64,000 bases of DNA. Origin: Enterobacteriaceae bacterium (lineage in GTDB: Bacteria > Pseudomonadota > Gammaproteobacteria > Enterobacterales > Enterobacteriaceae). The stretch spans positions 25,809-89,808 of the forward strand of contig JAISKF010000054.1 of NCBI GenBank assembly GCA_031261005.1, read 5' to 3'. Position 1 is the stretch's first letter. Every line of letters begins with the position of its first letter. The position numbers and the translations under genes are program-made. Under the pieces are notes generated by a model that was given only the letters and a program-made list of their open reading frames with translations, was not told where the DNA came from and searched no databases. This document shows, in pieces, positions 10,028 through 20,093 of this stretch.

Positions 10028-11716
10028 TTATACGTTCTCAGCCTGCTGCTGTAGCACTTCATCACGCAGATTTTTGCGTAATATCTTGCCGACATTTGAC
10101 TTCGGCAATTCATCACGAAACTCGATGAGTTTCGGCACTTTATAGCCGGTCAAGCTGCTACGGCAATAAACCAGCAGTTCATCTTTGGTCAAACTTGGAT
10201 CGCGTTTTACCACGTAAATTTTAACTTTTTCACCTGCAACGCCATTCGGTACACCGATAGCTGCCACTTCCAAAACTTTAGGGTGATGAGCAACAACATC
10301 TTCAACTTCATTAGGATAGACGTTAAACCCTGATACCAGAATCATATCTTTCTTGCGATCAACAATTCGCATAAAACCTTGCTCGTCCATAGTGACAATG
10401 TCACCGGTAGAGAGCCAGCCATCTTTCAACACTTCATTGGTTGCCTCCGGACGATTCCAGTAACCTTTCATCACCTGCGGACCTTTAATCCACAGCTCTC
10501 CGGCTTCTCCCGCAGGAACATCTTCACCCTGATCATTCACTAAACGAATATCTGTCGATGGGAACGGTAAACCAATACTGCCGCTGTATTGCTGTAAATC
10601 ATACGGATTAGCGGCAACCATCGGCGAACACTCAGTCAAACCATAACCTTCCAATATGTGCGTACCGGTTAATTGTTTCCAGCGATCTGCAACGCCGCGC
10701 TGAACAGACATTCCGCCGCCAACGGTGATGTGTAAATGAGTAAAATCCAGCTCGCGGAAATCTTCATTATTCACCAGTGCATTAAATAAGGTATTCACAC
10801 CTGTTAATGCCGAGAAAGGATAACGCGCCAGTTCTTTTACCACTTCTTTTAAATTACGCGGATCAGTAATCAGCAGATTGCAGCCGCCAATATTAATGAA
10901 CAACAGGCAATTTACGGTCAGTGCAAAGATGTGATACAGCGGCAGCGCCGTAACAACCAACTCCTGACCAACTGTTAATAACGGCATATATGCCGCTTTT
11001 GCCTGCTCCATATTGGTAAGCAGATTACGGTGAGTCAGCATTGCGCCTTTCGCTACACCAGTTGTTCCGCCCGTGTATTGCAGCAATGCCAAATCATCAG
11101 GTGTGATATTGGGCTTAACATATTGCTGGTGGCGACCTTTTCTTAATACTTGTCTGAACGAAACCGCGCCCAGCAAATGATATTTCGGTACTAATTTTTT
11201 AATGTATTTCACAACAAAATTGACCAGCGAACGTTTACCAACCGATAGTTGATCACCAATGCCGGTTAAAATGACATGTTCAATTTGAGTGTTTTTAACG
11301 ATTTTATCCAGCGTATGCGCGACACCAGACACAATAACAATCGCTTTTGCACCACAATCATTAAGCTGATGCTCCAGCTCTCTTGGGGTATACAGCGGAT
11401 TAACATTCACCACGACTAATCCGGCACGCAAAACACCAAATAGTGCGATGGGATATTGCAACAGGTTTGGCATCATTAACGCTACCCTGTCACCTTTTTT
11501 CAGTCCTAATGAATTCTGCAAATAAGCAGCAAATGCCCTGCTCCGCGCCTCTAAGCGGCGGAATGTCATCGTTTTTCCCAGATTAACAAACGCAGGTTGA
11601 TCGGCAAATTGTTGCACAGATTGTTCAAACAAATCAGCCAGAGAAGCATACTTATCAATTTCAATTTCTGCCGATATATCCTTTGGATAGCGAGCCAGCC
11701 ATCTTTTATCCACTTT
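10028..11716 (-). CDS. fadD: Long-chain fatty acid--CoA ligase FadD
   Basis: Inner-membrane-associated acyl-CoA synthetase that activates imported long-chain fatty acids with ATP and CoA. 562 residues. The ATP/AMP motif reads [18 protein letters not shown], followed by [10 protein letters not shown] and the FACS signature region [15 protein letters not shown]; the C-terminal lysine lies in [10 protein letters not shown] chose the GTG at 11716 ([13 protein letters not shown]) because it aligns exactly with the E. coli start and has GGAG 7 bases upstream. In-frame ATG (11728) and TTG (11740) codons are alternatives. It lies 57 bases after tsaB, in an apparent yoaA-tsaB-fadD-rnd transcription unit. 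Confidence 0.95.
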   Translation of the reverse strand, partial: KVDKRWLARYPKDISAEIEIDKYASLADLFEQSVQQFADQPAFVNLGKTMTFRRLEARSRAFAAYLQNSLGLKKGDRVALMMPNLLQYPIALFGVLRAGLVVVNVNPLYTPRELEHQLNDCGAKAIVIVSGVAHTLDKIVKNTQIEHVILTGIGDQLSVGKRSLVNFVVKYIKKLVPKYHLLGAVSFRQVLRKGRHQQYVKPNITPDDLALLQYTGGTTGVAKGAMLTHRNLLTNMEQAKAAYMPLLTVGQELVVTALPLYHIFALTVNCLLFINIGGCNLLITDPRNLKEVVKELARYPFSALTGVNTLFNALVNNEDFRELDFTHLHITVGGGMSVQRGVADRWKQLTGTHILEGYGLTECSPMVAANPYDLQQYSGSIGLPFPSTDIRLVNDQGEDVPAGEAGELWIKGPQVMKGYWNRPEATNEVLKDGWLSTGDIVTMDEQGFMRIVDRKKDMILVSGFNVYPNEVEDVVAHHPKVLEVAAIGVPNGVAGEKVKIYVVKRDPSLTKDELLVYCRSSLTGYKVPKLIEFRDELPKSNVGKILRKNLRDEVLQQQAENV

Positions 11717-11773
11717 TGAGCTCCACATTTTTCTTAACAAGTGTTTTTGTTGTTTGTTTTAATAGATAAAAAA

Positions 11774-12496
11774 TTACTCACGTCCGGGTAATTTCTTCCA
11801 TGTTACTTCATTGCGTAAATATACCGGCTGAACATCTTCCACTGCCTGCACTTCGCCGTTATTCCAGCGTTCAAGCGCCAGCGGTAACATATCTTCAGCT
11901 TGCGGCAACAGCATTTTACCATCAGTGAAAATAATATCGCTGCTTGTTGCCATATCAGGATAAGCCTGCCAGCCTGTACCTACCGTTGCCCATGTTTTAT
12001 CCAAAGATTCATCATGAATAACAGTAGATTGCAACAGTTCGGTGACTTTTTCCGGCGGTAATACTTGCTCTGAGCCAATAACGTGCCATTGCCCTTGCGT
12101 GTTACGCTGATATTGTCCCCAGTAAACCTCACCCATGCGTGCATCAATCGCCGCAAGCACTTGTGATGCCCCTGTCATACGAAATGCACCCTGCGCCATC
12201 GTATTTAATGTGGACAAGCCAATTACCGGTAAATCTGCGCCCAGAGCTAATCCTTGTGCAATACCAATACCAATTCGCACACCAGTAAAACTGCCCGGAC
12301 CACTGCCGAAAGCTAAGGCATCGAGATCGGATAATTTCAAGCCAGATTCCAATAAAATCTGCTGAACCATTGGCAACATACGTTGAGTATGTTCACGAGG
12401 ACACAGTTCATACAAAGCATGGATCTCACCATCATTCCAAATGGCAACAGAGCAGGCTTCAGTGGCTGCATCAAGCGCAAGAATTCGCGTTGACAT
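11774..12496 (-). CDS. tsaB: tRNA threonylcarbamoyladenosine biosynthesis protein TsaB
   Basis: Non-catalytic partner of TsaD in the complex that adds the t6A modification to position 37 of ANN-decoding tRNAs. 240 residues, slightly longer than E. coli Tsa[15 protein letters not shown] and the strongly conserved [14 protein letters not shown] segment are diagnostic of the actin-like ASKHA fold. It sits between yoaA and fadD, as in E. coli, though the yeaY/slp gene found there is absent. Confidence 0.95.
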   Translation of the reverse strand: MSTRILALDAATEACSVAIWNDGEIHALYELCPREHTQRMLPMVQQILLESGLKLSDLDALAFGSGPGSFTGVRIGIGIAQGLALGADLPVIGLSTLNTMAQGAFRMTGASQVLAAIDARMGEVYWGQYQRNTQGQWHVIGSEQVLPPEKVTELLQSTVIHDESLDKTWATVGTGWQAYPDMATSSDIIFTDGKMLLPQAEDMLPLALERWNNGEVQAVEDVQPVYLRNEVTWKKLPGRE

Positions 12497-12591
12497 AGAA
12501 AACCTCAGACGGGAAATATAAGTATCAGTATGAATAATATCAATATGATTGAAAACGATAGAATTTAGCGATCATACCATAAGCAATTATC

Positions 12592-14508
12592 CTATTGCTC
12601 ATGCTTCGGTCGTTTCTGTAAAAATTCGATCGCCTGCGCTAAATCACGGGTTCTTGGCGCAGGCGGTAAACTATTAAGGAAAATCGCACCATAAGGACGC
12701 ATTACTAATCGATTATCACAAATCACAATAACGCCGCTGTCATCGGTATCACGAATCAAACGCCCTACGCCCTGTTTAAGCGTGATCACCGCGTCAGGAA
12801 GCTGCACATCATTAAAGGGATCACCGCCGCGCAATCGGCAATCTTCAATACGCGCTTTAAGTAATGGATCGTCCGGTGAAGTAAACGGCAATTTATCGAT
12901 AATCACGCAGGATAACGCCTCACCGCGCACATCGACGCCCTCCCAAAAACTATTGGTTGCCACTAACAAAGCATTGCCGCTTTCAACAAATTGCGATAAC
13001 AGCTTCGCTTTGCTGGTTTCACCCTGCATTAATACCGGCAACGTCATGGTTTCGCGGAACGTTTCGGCTAAATCGCGCATCATTTGATGCGAGGTACAGA
13101 GAAAAAAACAGCGCCCGTCATTGGCTTCAATTAGCGGTTGCAGCATTGCTGCCAACTGCTTTGCACCGCCGAATTGATTTGGTGACGGTAAAAAGCGCGG
13201 TACACACAGCAGCGCTTGCGTGGCGTAATCAAACGGACTTGCCAGCAATAAAGTTTCAGCGTTAGTTAATCCTAAACGTTGATTAAAGTGATCCAGAGAA
13301 TCATTTACCGATAGCGTTGCAGAAGTAAAAATCCAACTGCCTTTTTTCTCGTCCATCAAATCACGGAATTTTTCAGCGACAGAGAGCGGCGTTAGAGCCA
13401 AGACAAAATGGCGCGCACCGCATTCGTACCAGTAGCTATATCCGGGAATAGAGACATCTTTCAGGCGAGTAAGACGTGTGCGATATTGTGTCGCACGCTC
13501 AAAAGCAGCATCAAGCAAAGCGGAGCGACCTAACGCCATTTTGATCACGTCATAACATAAAGTCAGTGCATCATCGAGCAGCAGCAAAGCGCGTTGAATA
13601 TTCGGCTGTTCCAAAACATCACGCAGATTGCCCCTAAAACCAGGTTCACCCAGCGCCAACCGGAAATCCATCGTGCTTTGTGTCAGGCGATCCGCGCTTT
13701 TTTGCAACTGTGCCATATCACGCACTTCGGTACGATACGCGATGATGACATCTTTAGCTAAATCCAGTAATTGGCGGCTGGTAAGCTGCTGACCAAAATA
13801 TTGGCTGGCAATATCGGGCAACTGGTGAGCTTCATCAAAAATCATCACATCGGCATTGGGGATCAATTCGGCAAAACCGGTCTCTTTCACCACTATATCG
13901 GCTAAAAACAGATGATGATTAACAACAACCAGATCTGCGTCCATCGCGCGGCGGCGAGCTTTCACCACAAAGCATTCTTTGTAATACGGGCAATCACTGC
14001 CGAGACAATTATCATTGGTACTGGTAACAAGCGGCCATATATAGCTATCTTCAGCAACTTGCGTACACGTGCTGACATCACCGTCATTGGTACTGGACGA
14101 CCAGCGCCGCAGATTAACCAGATCATTCAGGGTCGAATTAGACAACTCGCCGCCCGTCATGGTTTGCTGTTCCATGCGTTCAAGACACAGATAATTAGAG
14201 CGCCCTTTGAGCAATGCCAGTTTGCCGGTAAATTCCAGCGCAGTCGCAACCATTGGCAGATCACGGGCAAATAGCTGATCCTGCAACGCTTTAGAACCCG
14301 TAGAAATAATCACTTTGCGTTTAGATCGCAAAGCAGGCACCAGATAAGCATAGGTTTTACCCGTACCTGTACCGGCTTCCACCACTAATTCTTGCTTTTT
14401 CTTTATTGCATTGGTAATGGCTTTCGCCATTAAGCGCTGCGGCTCACGCGGTTTAAAGCCTTTAATTGCCTGAGCTAATGCACCTTTAGGTGCGAAATCG
14501 TCCGCCAA
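12592..14508 (-). CDS. yoaA: ATP-dependent helicase YoaA (DinG/XPD family)
   Basis: 638-residue superfamily 2 iron-sulfur helicase, as in E. coli (636), where it contributes to DNA damage tolerance. Walker A is VEAGTGTGKTYAYLVPAL. Four cysteines for a 4Fe-4S cluster lie around CTQVAEDS and CLGSDCPYYKEC. The DEAH box is MIFDEAHQLPD and motif VI is QGVGRLIRDTDDSG. It is divergent from yoaB. I see no LexA box in the 196 bases upstream. Confidence 0.94.
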   Translation of the reverse strand: MADDFAPKGALAQAIKGFKPREPQRLMAKAITNAIKKKQELVVEAGTGTGKTYAYLVPALRSKRKVIISTGSKALQDQLFARDLPMVATALEFTGKLALLKGRSNYLCLERMEQQTMTGGELSNSTLNDLVNLRRWSSSTNDGDVSTCTQVAEDSYIWPLVTSTNDNCLGSDCPYYKECFVVKARRRAMDADLVVVNHHLFLADIVVKETGFAELIPNADVMIFDEAHQLPDIASQYFGQQLTSRQLLDLAKDVIIAYRTEVRDMAQLQKSADRLTQSTMDFRLALGEPGFRGNLRDVLEQPNIQRALLLLDDALTLCYDVIKMALGRSALLDAAFERATQYRTRLTRLKDVSIPGYSYWYECGARHFVLALTPLSVAEKFRDLMDEKKGSWIFTSATLSVNDSLDHFNQRLGLTNAETLLLASPFDYATQALLCVPRFLPSPNQFGGAKQLAAMLQPLIEANDGRCFFLCTSHQMMRDLAETFRETMTLPVLMQGETSKAKLLSQFVESGNALLVATNSFWEGVDVRGEALSCVIIDKLPFTSPDDPLLKARIEDCRLRGGDPFNDVQLPDAVITLKQGVGRLIRDTDDSGVIVICDNRLVMRPYGAIFLNSLPPAPRTRDLAQAIEFLQKRPKHEQ

Positions 14509-14707
14509 GTGAAGTATCCGTTGTCTTGATAATCGACCGCCATCATCTGACGATAAGGAGAAAAAGAGGGTTATTATGCCTTTTCTTACAGATCATCACT
14601 ACTTTGTTTAGATTTTCTCAGCAGTGATGTGAAATTAATCGCGGCAAAATCTATGGTTGTTATGATAATCTTGTTCAATTAATAAAGTAATAATTGGAAA
14701 TAACATG

Positions 14708-15052
14708 ATGAATATTGAACGAATTAATCCAGCTAAACGCTGGTCTGACGCAGTGGTTTATAACAATACGATTTATTACACCAGCGTACCGGAAAATCTT
14801 GATGGTGATGCTACCGCGCAAACGGCTAACGTTCTGGCGGATATTGACATCATGCTGCATCTGTTGGGTTCCAGCAAAGATCGTATTCTGGACGCAACTA
14901 TTTTTCTCGCCGATAAAGCTGACTTTGCCGCAATGAACGCCGCATGGGATAGCTGGGTAGTTGATGGACAAGCGCCGGTTCGTTGTACTGTTGAAGCGAA
15001 ATTAATGAAACCGGAATACAAGGTTGAGATTAAAATTATTGCCGCGAAGTAA
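14708..15052 (+). CDS. yoaB: RidA family protein YoaB
   Basis: 114-residue member of the YjgF/YER057c/UK114 (RidA) family. Characterised members hydrolyse reactive enamine/imine intermediates; the substrate here is unknown. The diagnostic ending APVRCTVEAKLMKPEYKVEIKIIA carries the conserved Arg. Two adjacent ATG codons exist, at 14705 and 14708; the second gives the family-typical start MNIERINPAKRWSD. It is divergent from yoaA and convergent with eda. Confidence 0.9.
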   Translation: MNIERINPAKRWSDAVVYNNTIYYTSVPENLDGDATAQTANVLADIDIMLHLLGSSKDRILDATIFLADKADFAAMNAAWDSWVVDGQAPVRCTVEAKLMKPEYKVEIKIIAAK

Positions 15053-15080
15053 CGAATATAATTGAAAGGAATTCATCAAA

Positions 15081-15112
15081 CTGTAGGGGCGCTTAATAAG
15101 CGCCCGCCTCAC
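15081..15112. repeat. Dispersed palindromic repeat, copy 3 (core only)
   Basis: CTGTAGGGGCGCTTAATAAG followed by CGCCCGC: a GGGGCGCTT/AAGCGCCC hairpin with the same GTAGGGGCG edge as other copies. It lies between the convergent ends of yoaB and eda and could act as a bidirectional terminator. Confidence 0.55.
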
Positions 15113-15125
15113 AACCAATAACTCA

Positions 15126-15767
15126 TTAGCCTTTTGCGTAAGCTACCGCTTCACGAGCTAATTCTGTAATACGATTAAAATCACCTTTCGCAATCGCATC
15201 GGCTGGTACTAACCATGAACCGCCAACGCAGACAACGCTTGGTAATGCTAAATAGTCACGGCAATTATTCAGACCAATTCCGCCAGTTGGACAGAAACGC
15301 ACTTGAGAAATTGCGCTGCAAATTGCAGATAGCGCTTTTACACCGCCGTTTGCTTCTGCCGGAAAGAATTTAAAATCACGTAAGCCGTAATTCATTCCCA
15401 GCATTAATTCAGATGCACTGCTAATACCCGGAATTAATGGAATATTGCCCTCAACTGCCGCTTGTAGCAGAGAATCGGTTAATCCCGGACTAATCGCAAA
15501 CTGACCGCCAGCCGCTGCAACATCAGCTAATTGTTGGCTATTTAGCACCGTACCGGCACCGATAATTGCCTCTGGTACTTCTTTCGCAATAGCGCGGATC
15601 GCGTCGATCGCGCAAGGTGTACGCAGCGTAACTTCCAACACACGAACGCCACCAGCAACTAATGCTTTTGCCAAAGGAACAGCATCTTTCAACTCTTTAA
15701 TTACGATAACCGGAACAACTGGTCCATCGGACAGGATACTTTCTGCGCTTACTTTCCAATTTTTCAT
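15126..15767 (-). CDS. eda: KDPG/KHG aldolase Eda
   Basis: Class I aldolase that cleaves 2-keto-3-deoxy-6-phosphogluconate to pyruvate and glyceraldehyde 3-phosphate. 213 residues. The catalytic Glu is in VLEVTLRT and the Schiff-base Lys in [12 protein letters not shown]. It closes a same-strand cluster zwf-pgl-eda (81 bases after pgl). No edd is present in the window, so the KDPG source may be edd elsewhere or hexuronate catabolism through KDG kinase. Confidence 0.96.
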   Translation of the reverse strand: MKNWKVSAESILSDGPVVPVIVIKELKDAVPLAKALVAGGVRVLEVTLRTPCAIDAIRAIAKEVPEAIIGAGTVLNSQQLADVAAAGGQFAISPGLTDSLLQAAVEGNIPLIPGISSASELMLGMNYGLRDFKFFPAEANGGVKALSAICSAISQVRFCPTGGIGLNNCRDYLALPSVVCVGGSWLVPADAIAKGDFNRITELAREAVAYAKG

Positions 15768-15848
15768 CTTGTAAGACCCTTGATATTTGTTATAGCCACT
15801 AAAATTAACGTGTCACAAATTTACTGTCACACGCAAGAAATCAACGCA

Positions 15849-16544
15849 TTATGCTGACCAGAATACATCGACTGGTGTTTGAGTTTGGTGAATGATGGCG
15901 CGAACAGGCATTTCGTTCAGATCATCACCTGCTTGTGCCTGATGGAATACCGCTCGTTTATTTTCACCCACTAAATGCAGGAAAATTTGACGGCTGTTCA
16001 GCAATGCAGGCAAGGTGAGCGTCAGGCGATCCAACGGTGCGGTTAACGGTGTCATTCCCATACACAAGTGTTTCGATTTCATATCCAGTGCAGGTAATAA
16101 GTTTTCTGCTTTTGGGAATAATGACGCGGTATGCCCGTCATCACCCATGCCGAGTATCACAACATCGAATGGCTTGGCGATGGTTTTCAGGGATTTTTCG
16201 ATCCCCTGTGCGCCCTCAAATGGTGTTGCGCTTGCATTTTTTAATGAGACAAAATTTGCCACAGCAGCGTGATCCTGTAACAAATTTTCCCGCACTAATT
16301 TTTCGTTGCTGGCATCATCATGGCAATCAACCCAGCGTTCATCAGCCAGCGTGATCGTCACCTTTTCCCAACTTAACGATTGCTGACTGAGTAATTTAAA
16401 TAAAGCCAGCGGAGTTTTACCGCCAGAGACAACAAGACTAGCTTTTCCTTTGCTATTAATTCCTTGCTGCAATTCAGCAATAATCCGTTGCGCTAAACGA
16501 CGATTTAAATCGTCAGTTGATGGAAAATTAGTAAAGTTTGCCAT
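15849..16544 (-). CDS. pgl: 6-phosphogluconolactonase, DevB/SOL type
   Basis: Hydrolyses 6-phosphogluconolactone to 6-phosphogluconate, the step after Zwf. 231 residues with the family motifs LVVSGGKTPLALFKLL, ITLADERWV and VILGMGDDGHTASLFP. This is the DevB type, related to glucosamine-6-phosphate isomerase, not the YbhE beta-propeller type that E. coli uses. The start at 16544 (MANFTNFPSTDDL) has an AAAGGT ribosome site; a frame reaching 16610 adds an unlikely basic extension. It lies between zwf and eda, as in the zwf-pgl-eda operons of pseudomonads. Confidence 0.95.
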   Translation of the reverse strand: MANFTNFPSTDDLNRRLAQRIIAELQQGINSKGKASLVVSGGKTPLALFKLLSQQSLSWEKVTITLADERWVDCHDDASNEKLVRENLLQDHAAVANFVSLKNASATPFEGAQGIEKSLKTIAKPFDVVILGMGDDGHTASLFPKAENLLPALDMKSKHLCMGMTPLTAPLDRLTLTLPALLNSRQIFLHLVGENKRAVFHQAQAGDDLNEMPVRAIIHQTQTPVDVFWSA

Positions 16545-16595
16545 GCGAATTACCTTTCTACCTTTTTTAACACTATTTATATTTATTTTTATATT

Positions 16596-16620
16596 TCGGG
16601 CGGTTAACAACCGCCCCTAC
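16596..16620. repeat. Dispersed palindromic repeat, copy 4 (core only)
   Basis: GGGCGGTTAACAACCGCCC followed by CTAC: the GC hairpin plus the CCCCTAC edge of the repeat family. It lies between the zwf stop and the pgl start, which are codirectional, so it may shape expression of pgl relative to zwf. Confidence 0.55.
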
Positions 16621-16642
16621 GATTTATTCTTTCTTCAAATTA

Positions 16643-18118
16643 TTACTCAAACTCACTCCATGAACGTCCATCACGCGTAATCATCGCCACCGATGCAACA
16701 GGACCCCATGTACCAGCCTGATACGGTTTTGGCGGTTCATGATCAGCCGCCCACGCATTCATAATGGAATCCACCCATTTCCACGCTTCTTCCACTTCGT
16801 CACGGCGAACAAATAACGCTTGAATACCGCGCATGGTTTCCAGTAGTAAACGCTCATACGCATCAGCAACATGTTGCTCCTGAAAGGTATCCGAGAAGCT
16901 CAAATCCAGTTTGGTCGTTTGTAGATGATGTTTGTGATCCAGACCCGGTACTTTATTCAGGATTTGAACTTGTACACCCTCATCAGGTTGCAGGCGAATC
17001 GTTAAAGTATTTGGCGGTAATGATTGATAAGACTCGCTAAACAAATTTAATGGCGGATTTTTAAAGTAAATTACCACTTCCGAGCATTTAGACGGCAAAC
17101 GTTTACCGGTTCGCAAATAGAATGGCACGCCAGCCCAACGCCAGTTATCAATATCTACGCGGATAGACACGAATGTTTCTGTATTACTGCGTTTATTCGC
17201 GCCCTCTTCTTCCAGATAGCCCGGTACTTTCTGCCCTTGCACAAAGCCAGCCGTATATTGACCGCGCACAGTTCTTTCACGCACATTGGTATGATCGATA
17301 CGACGCATAGAACGCAGCACTTTGACTTTTTCATCACGAATACGGTCAGCGCTTAAATCTACTGGCGGTGACATGGCGATCATCGTCAAAATTTGCAGCA
17401 GATGGTTTTGTACCATATCGCGCATTTGACCGGCTTTATCAAAATAGCCCCAGCGCCCTTCAATACCGACCTCTTCCGCGACAGTAATCTGAACGTGATC
17501 AATCGCGCTGTTATCCCATTTTGCGGCAAACAGCGAGTTGGCAAAACGCAGCGCCAGCAAATTAAGAACCGTTTCTTTACCTAAATAATGGTCGATACGA
17601 TAAACCTGAGTTTCATCAAAATATTCAGCAACCTGATTATTAATTTCCCGCGATGACTGTAAATCTGTACCCAACGGTTTTTCCATCACCACACGGCTAG
17701 GAAATTTATCTAGCCCTGCTTCGCCCAAACCGCGACAAATCGCACCGAACGTATTTGGCGGCATAGCAAAATAGTTAATGGTAACGCGCGTTTCTTGATC
17801 CAGCTTTTCACCTAATCGACTAAACGCAGGGCTATCATTGACATCAAGATTACAGAAATCTAAACGCTGGCTAAGACGCTGCCAAATATCAGCATTAATC
17901 TTCTCTTTCATAAAAGTTTGCAGCGCTTTTTCAACAACGTCTGTGTATTCCGCTTTGTCCCACTCAGCACGACCAACGCCCAGAATTCGTGTATCAGGGT
18001 GAATATGCCCTGCTTTTTCTAACTGATAAAGTGATGGTAATAGCTTGCGGCGAGCTAAATCGCCTTTAGCACCAAAAATAACCAGATCACAGGCTTGCGC
18101 TATTGAATCATCAACCAT
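16643..18118 (-). CDS. zwf: Glucose-6-phosphate 1-dehydrogenase
   Basis: First enzyme of the oxidative pentose phosphate and Entner-Doudoroff routes. 491 residues, identical in length to E. coli Zwf. The Rossmann motif is VIFGAKGDLARRKLLPSL and the active site RIDHYLGKE. The ATG at 18118 (MVDDSIAQACDLVIFG) has a GAGGAGG ribosome site; a frame extending to 18133 is less likely. A HexR-type palindrome lies 69 bases upstream and hexR is divergent, so repression by HexR with relief by KDPG is expected. Confidence 0.97.
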   Translation of the reverse strand: MVDDSIAQACDLVIFGAKGDLARRKLLPSLYQLEKAGHIHPDTRILGVGRAEWDKAEYTDVVEKALQTFMKEKINADIWQRLSQRLDFCNLDVNDSPAFSRLGEKLDQETRVTINYFAMPPNTFGAICRGLGEAGLDKFPSRVVMEKPLGTDLQSSREINNQVAEYFDETQVYRIDHYLGKETVLNLLALRFANSLFAAKWDNSAIDHVQITVAEEVGIEGRWGYFDKAGQMRDMVQNHLLQILTMIAMSPPVDLSADRIRDEKVKVLRSMRRIDHTNVRERTVRGQYTAGFVQGQKVPGYLEEEGANKRSNTETFVSIRVDIDNWRWAGVPFYLRTGKRLPSKCSEVVIYFKNPPLNLFSESYQSLPPNTLTIRLQPDEGVQVQILNKVPGLDHKHHLQTTKLDLSFSDTFQEQHVADAYERLLLETMRGIQALFVRRDEVEEAWKWVDSIMNAWAADHEPPKPYQAGTWGPVASVAMITRDGRSWSEFE

Positions 18119-18502
18119 CTTTATCCTCCTCAAAAAGCAGCCGTAATTATCTCCCGCTGCTCAAAAACTATGTAATCAAAAAATCATGTAATTTTATTAC
18201 ATAAGTAATGTACATCTTTACCTGATGTGCGTAAACAGGCAGCTAATAAGTATCAATTTGTGAGTGATATTTTGTCACATTTAACTGTAACTAATTAAAT
18301 ATAAAAATAATTTGTTGATATTTTGTTTTTTCATGATTGAGAAAAATCATTGAAATAAGACATCGGTCATAAATCATGAAAAAAAATTACGAAATAATCA
18401 CCCGTTACTACACATCTCAATACTTGATAAGTATATTTCCATAAACCATAGATTAGTTTCTCCTTTATATGTGATAGGCGAAACAGCGCGGGACATAACA
18501 AA
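18119..18502. other. Divergent zwf/hexR regulatory region
   Basis: 384 AT-rich bases holding the promoters of zwf and hexR and one clear HexR-like palindrome near the zwf end. I see no other gene, and no copy of the dispersed repeat. Confidence 0.6.
18187..18201. promoter_or_regulatory. HexR operator in front of zwf
   Basis: TGTAATTTTATTACA fits the gammaproteobacterial HexR consensus, a palindrome close to TGTAATTAAATTACA. The site is 69 bases upstream of the zwf start and the hexR gene lies next door. Established knowledge: HexR represses zwf and eda and is released by KDPG. Confidence 0.8.
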
Positions 18503-19339
18503 ATGCTGGAAAGAATTCTTCAATTTCGAGATTCGCTAAGTAAATCAGAGCAAAAAGTCGCTGATGCGATTCTGGCTGCACCGCAAACGGCGATCCATTC
18601 CAGCATTGCAACCTTAGCTAAAATCGCGAATGTCAGTGAACCAACCGTTAACCGTTTTTGCCGCAGCTTAAAGACGAAAGGATTCCCCGATTTTAAACTG
18701 GCATTAGCGCAAAGTCTGGCAAACGGTACGCCTTATGTGAATCGTAATGTCGATGAAAACGATAGTACTGATGCGTTTACCGATAAGATCTTTGAATCTG
18801 CGATTACCAGCCTGAATATGGCACGCAATAGTCTTGATATTAGCGCGATAAATAACACAGTAAATTTGCTGATAACTGCCAAAAAAATCTCGTTTTTTGG
18901 TTACGGTGCTTCTTCCGCTGTCGCTCATGATGCGATGAATAAATTCTTCCGCTTTAATGTTCCCGTTATCTACTTCAACGATATTGTGATGCAGCGCATG
19001 AGCTGTATGAACTCTAATCAGGGTGATGTTGTGGTGCTGATCTCTCACAGCGGCAGAACTAAAAGTATGGTTGAACTGGCAGAGATTGCACAAAGTAATG
19101 GCGCAACGGTGATTGCTATTACTTCACCGGGAACACCGCTTGCTAAAATCGCCATGCTGCCGATCTTGCTCGATGTTCCCGAAGATACTGATATTTATAT
19201 GCCAATGGTATCGCGCCTCGCCCAACTGACCGTTATCGACGTATTAGCCACCGGATTTACCCTGCGTAACCAATCCGCCAGAGACAGCCTGAAACGCGTT
19301 AAAAATGCGTTGAAAGAATCGCGATTTGATAAGGGTTAA
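18503..19339 (+). CDS. hexR: RpiR-family transcriptional regulator HexR
   Basis: 278-residue repressor of central carbon genes. The N-terminal helix-turn-helix (SIATLAKIANVSEPTVNRFCRSL, residues 33-55) is followed by a sugar-phosphate isomerase (SIS) domain that senses KDPG (FFGYGASSAVAHDAMNKFFR and VLISHSGRTKSMVELAEIA). Close end-to-end match to E. coli HexR up to the final ALKESRFDK. Divergent from its expected target zwf. Confidence 0.96.
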   Translation: MLERILQFRDSLSKSEQKVADAILAAPQTAIHSSIATLAKIANVSEPTVNRFCRSLKTKGFPDFKLALAQSLANGTPYVNRNVDENDSTDAFTDKIFESAITSLNMARNSLDISAINNTVNLLITAKKISFFGYGASSAVAHDAMNKFFRFNVPVIYFNDIVMQRMSCMNSNQGDVVVLISHSGRTKSMVELAEIAQSNGATVIAITSPGTPLAKIAMLPILLDVPEDTDIYMPMVSRLAQLTVIDVLATGFTLRNQSARDSLKRVKNALKESRFDKG

Positions 19340-19340
19340 C

Positions 19341-19447
19341 AACGCGGTGGGTTCACGGGCGACAGATTGTCGCCCCTACCAAAAACCACATAATCATTTG
19401 AAAATTATCGTAAAAATATAATTTTTATCCGAAATTAAGGTTAATTT
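19341..19447 (+). repeat. Dispersed palindromic repeat, copy 5
   Basis: GC core GGGCGACAGATTGTCGCCC (19357-19375), then CCTACC, then the right flank (ACATAATCATTTGAAAATTA) and the end TTATCCGAAATTAAGGTTAA. The left outer arm is missing. It fills the gap between the convergent 3' ends of hexR and the antitoxin gene. Confidence 0.8.
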
Positions 19448-19456
19448 TCTCTAAAA

Positions 19457-19747
19457 CTATGCCATTTTGAATATATCTAGCATATTGGGGTGTTTTTCAA
19501 TGACGCGCAAAAGTTTTAGGCTACTTCCAGTCGGAGTACGTTTATGCTGTTCCCAAGCCTGAACTAATGATGATGAAACACCGACAACACGCGCAAATTC
19601 TTCTTGTTTCAAGTGCGCTCTTGCTCTAATTGCTTTTACATCAGGTAACGCAACGCTAGTTACACGAGCGGCTTTAACCTCACCTTTCTTAATCGCCACG
19701 GCTTCCTGAGCACTGGCAAGTAATTCGTTAAATAATTCTTCTTTCAT
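19457..19747 (-). CDS. Helix-turn-helix antitoxin (NadS/HigA-like)
   Basis: 96-residue protein with a C-terminal Xre-type helix-turn-helix (ALPDVKAIRARAHLKQEEFARVVGVSSSLVQAWEQHKRTPTG, split here over residues 33-75). The N-terminal helix (MKEELFNELLASAQEA) probably contacts the toxin. It follows the toxin gene with a 4-base ATGA overlap, the toxin-first order of HigBA/NadS-type systems. Expected to neutralise the toxin and repress the operon through the palindromes at 20094-20132. No family symbol is assigned, as several related types share this form. Confidence 0.85.
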   Translation of the reverse strand: MKEELFNELLASAQEAVAIKKGEVKAARVTSVALPDVKAIRARAHLKQEEFARVVGVSSSLVQAWEQHKRTPTGSSLKLLRVIEKHPNMLDIFKMA

Positions 19748-20076
19748 TTTGCCTCCTCAATCGCAGCTATCACTTTTTTAAGCTGATTTTTTTCACTACT
19801 TGTTAAACTATCTTTCTCACTTTTAGGATAAGCGATCAGCAAATATATTTCGCCATCTCGTGTCAGGTAATAATAGATTACGCGAATACCACCACTCTTC
19901 CCTACTCCAGATAGCGACCACCGAACTTTTCTGCATCCTCCAGTACCAACAATAATATTGCCGACAGTTGGGTCAAGGCTGAGAAACTCTTGAAATTCCT
20001 GATATTCATCAGCACTTAATAATCCATCTATTTTTCTTTGGAAAACAGATGTTTCTATGAAATGAAGTAACGCCAT
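19744..20076 (-). CDS. RelE/HigB-family toxin
   Basis: 110 residues of the RelE-type toxin family: KVRWSLSGVGKSGGIRVIYYYL and IYLLIAYPKSEKDSLTSSEKNQL are the typical core, with basic residues of the kind used in ribosome-dependent mRNA cleavage. The activity is inferred from family. The ATG at 20076 (MALLHFIETSVF) is preferred; a GTG at 20085 is possible. First gene of the pair, overlapping the antitoxin by 4 bases. It sits at a junction of two regions that are separate in E. coli, consistent with acquired DNA. Confidence 0.85.
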   Translation of the reverse strand: MALLHFIETSVFQRKIDGLLSADEYQEFQEFLSLDPTVGNIIVGTGGCRKVRWSLSGVGKSGGIRVIYYYLTRDGEIYLLIAYPKSEKDSLTSSEKNQLKKVIAAIEEAK

Positions 20077-20093
20077 TAATTGCACTCACTCTT

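Noticed and set aside
14509..14704. LexA box upstream of the yoaA helicase gene
   Set aside because: No CTG-N10-CAG symmetry was found in the interval.
14675..14971. 98-codon minus-strand frame over yoaB
   Set aside because: Shadow of yoaB, whose frame matches the RidA family end to end.
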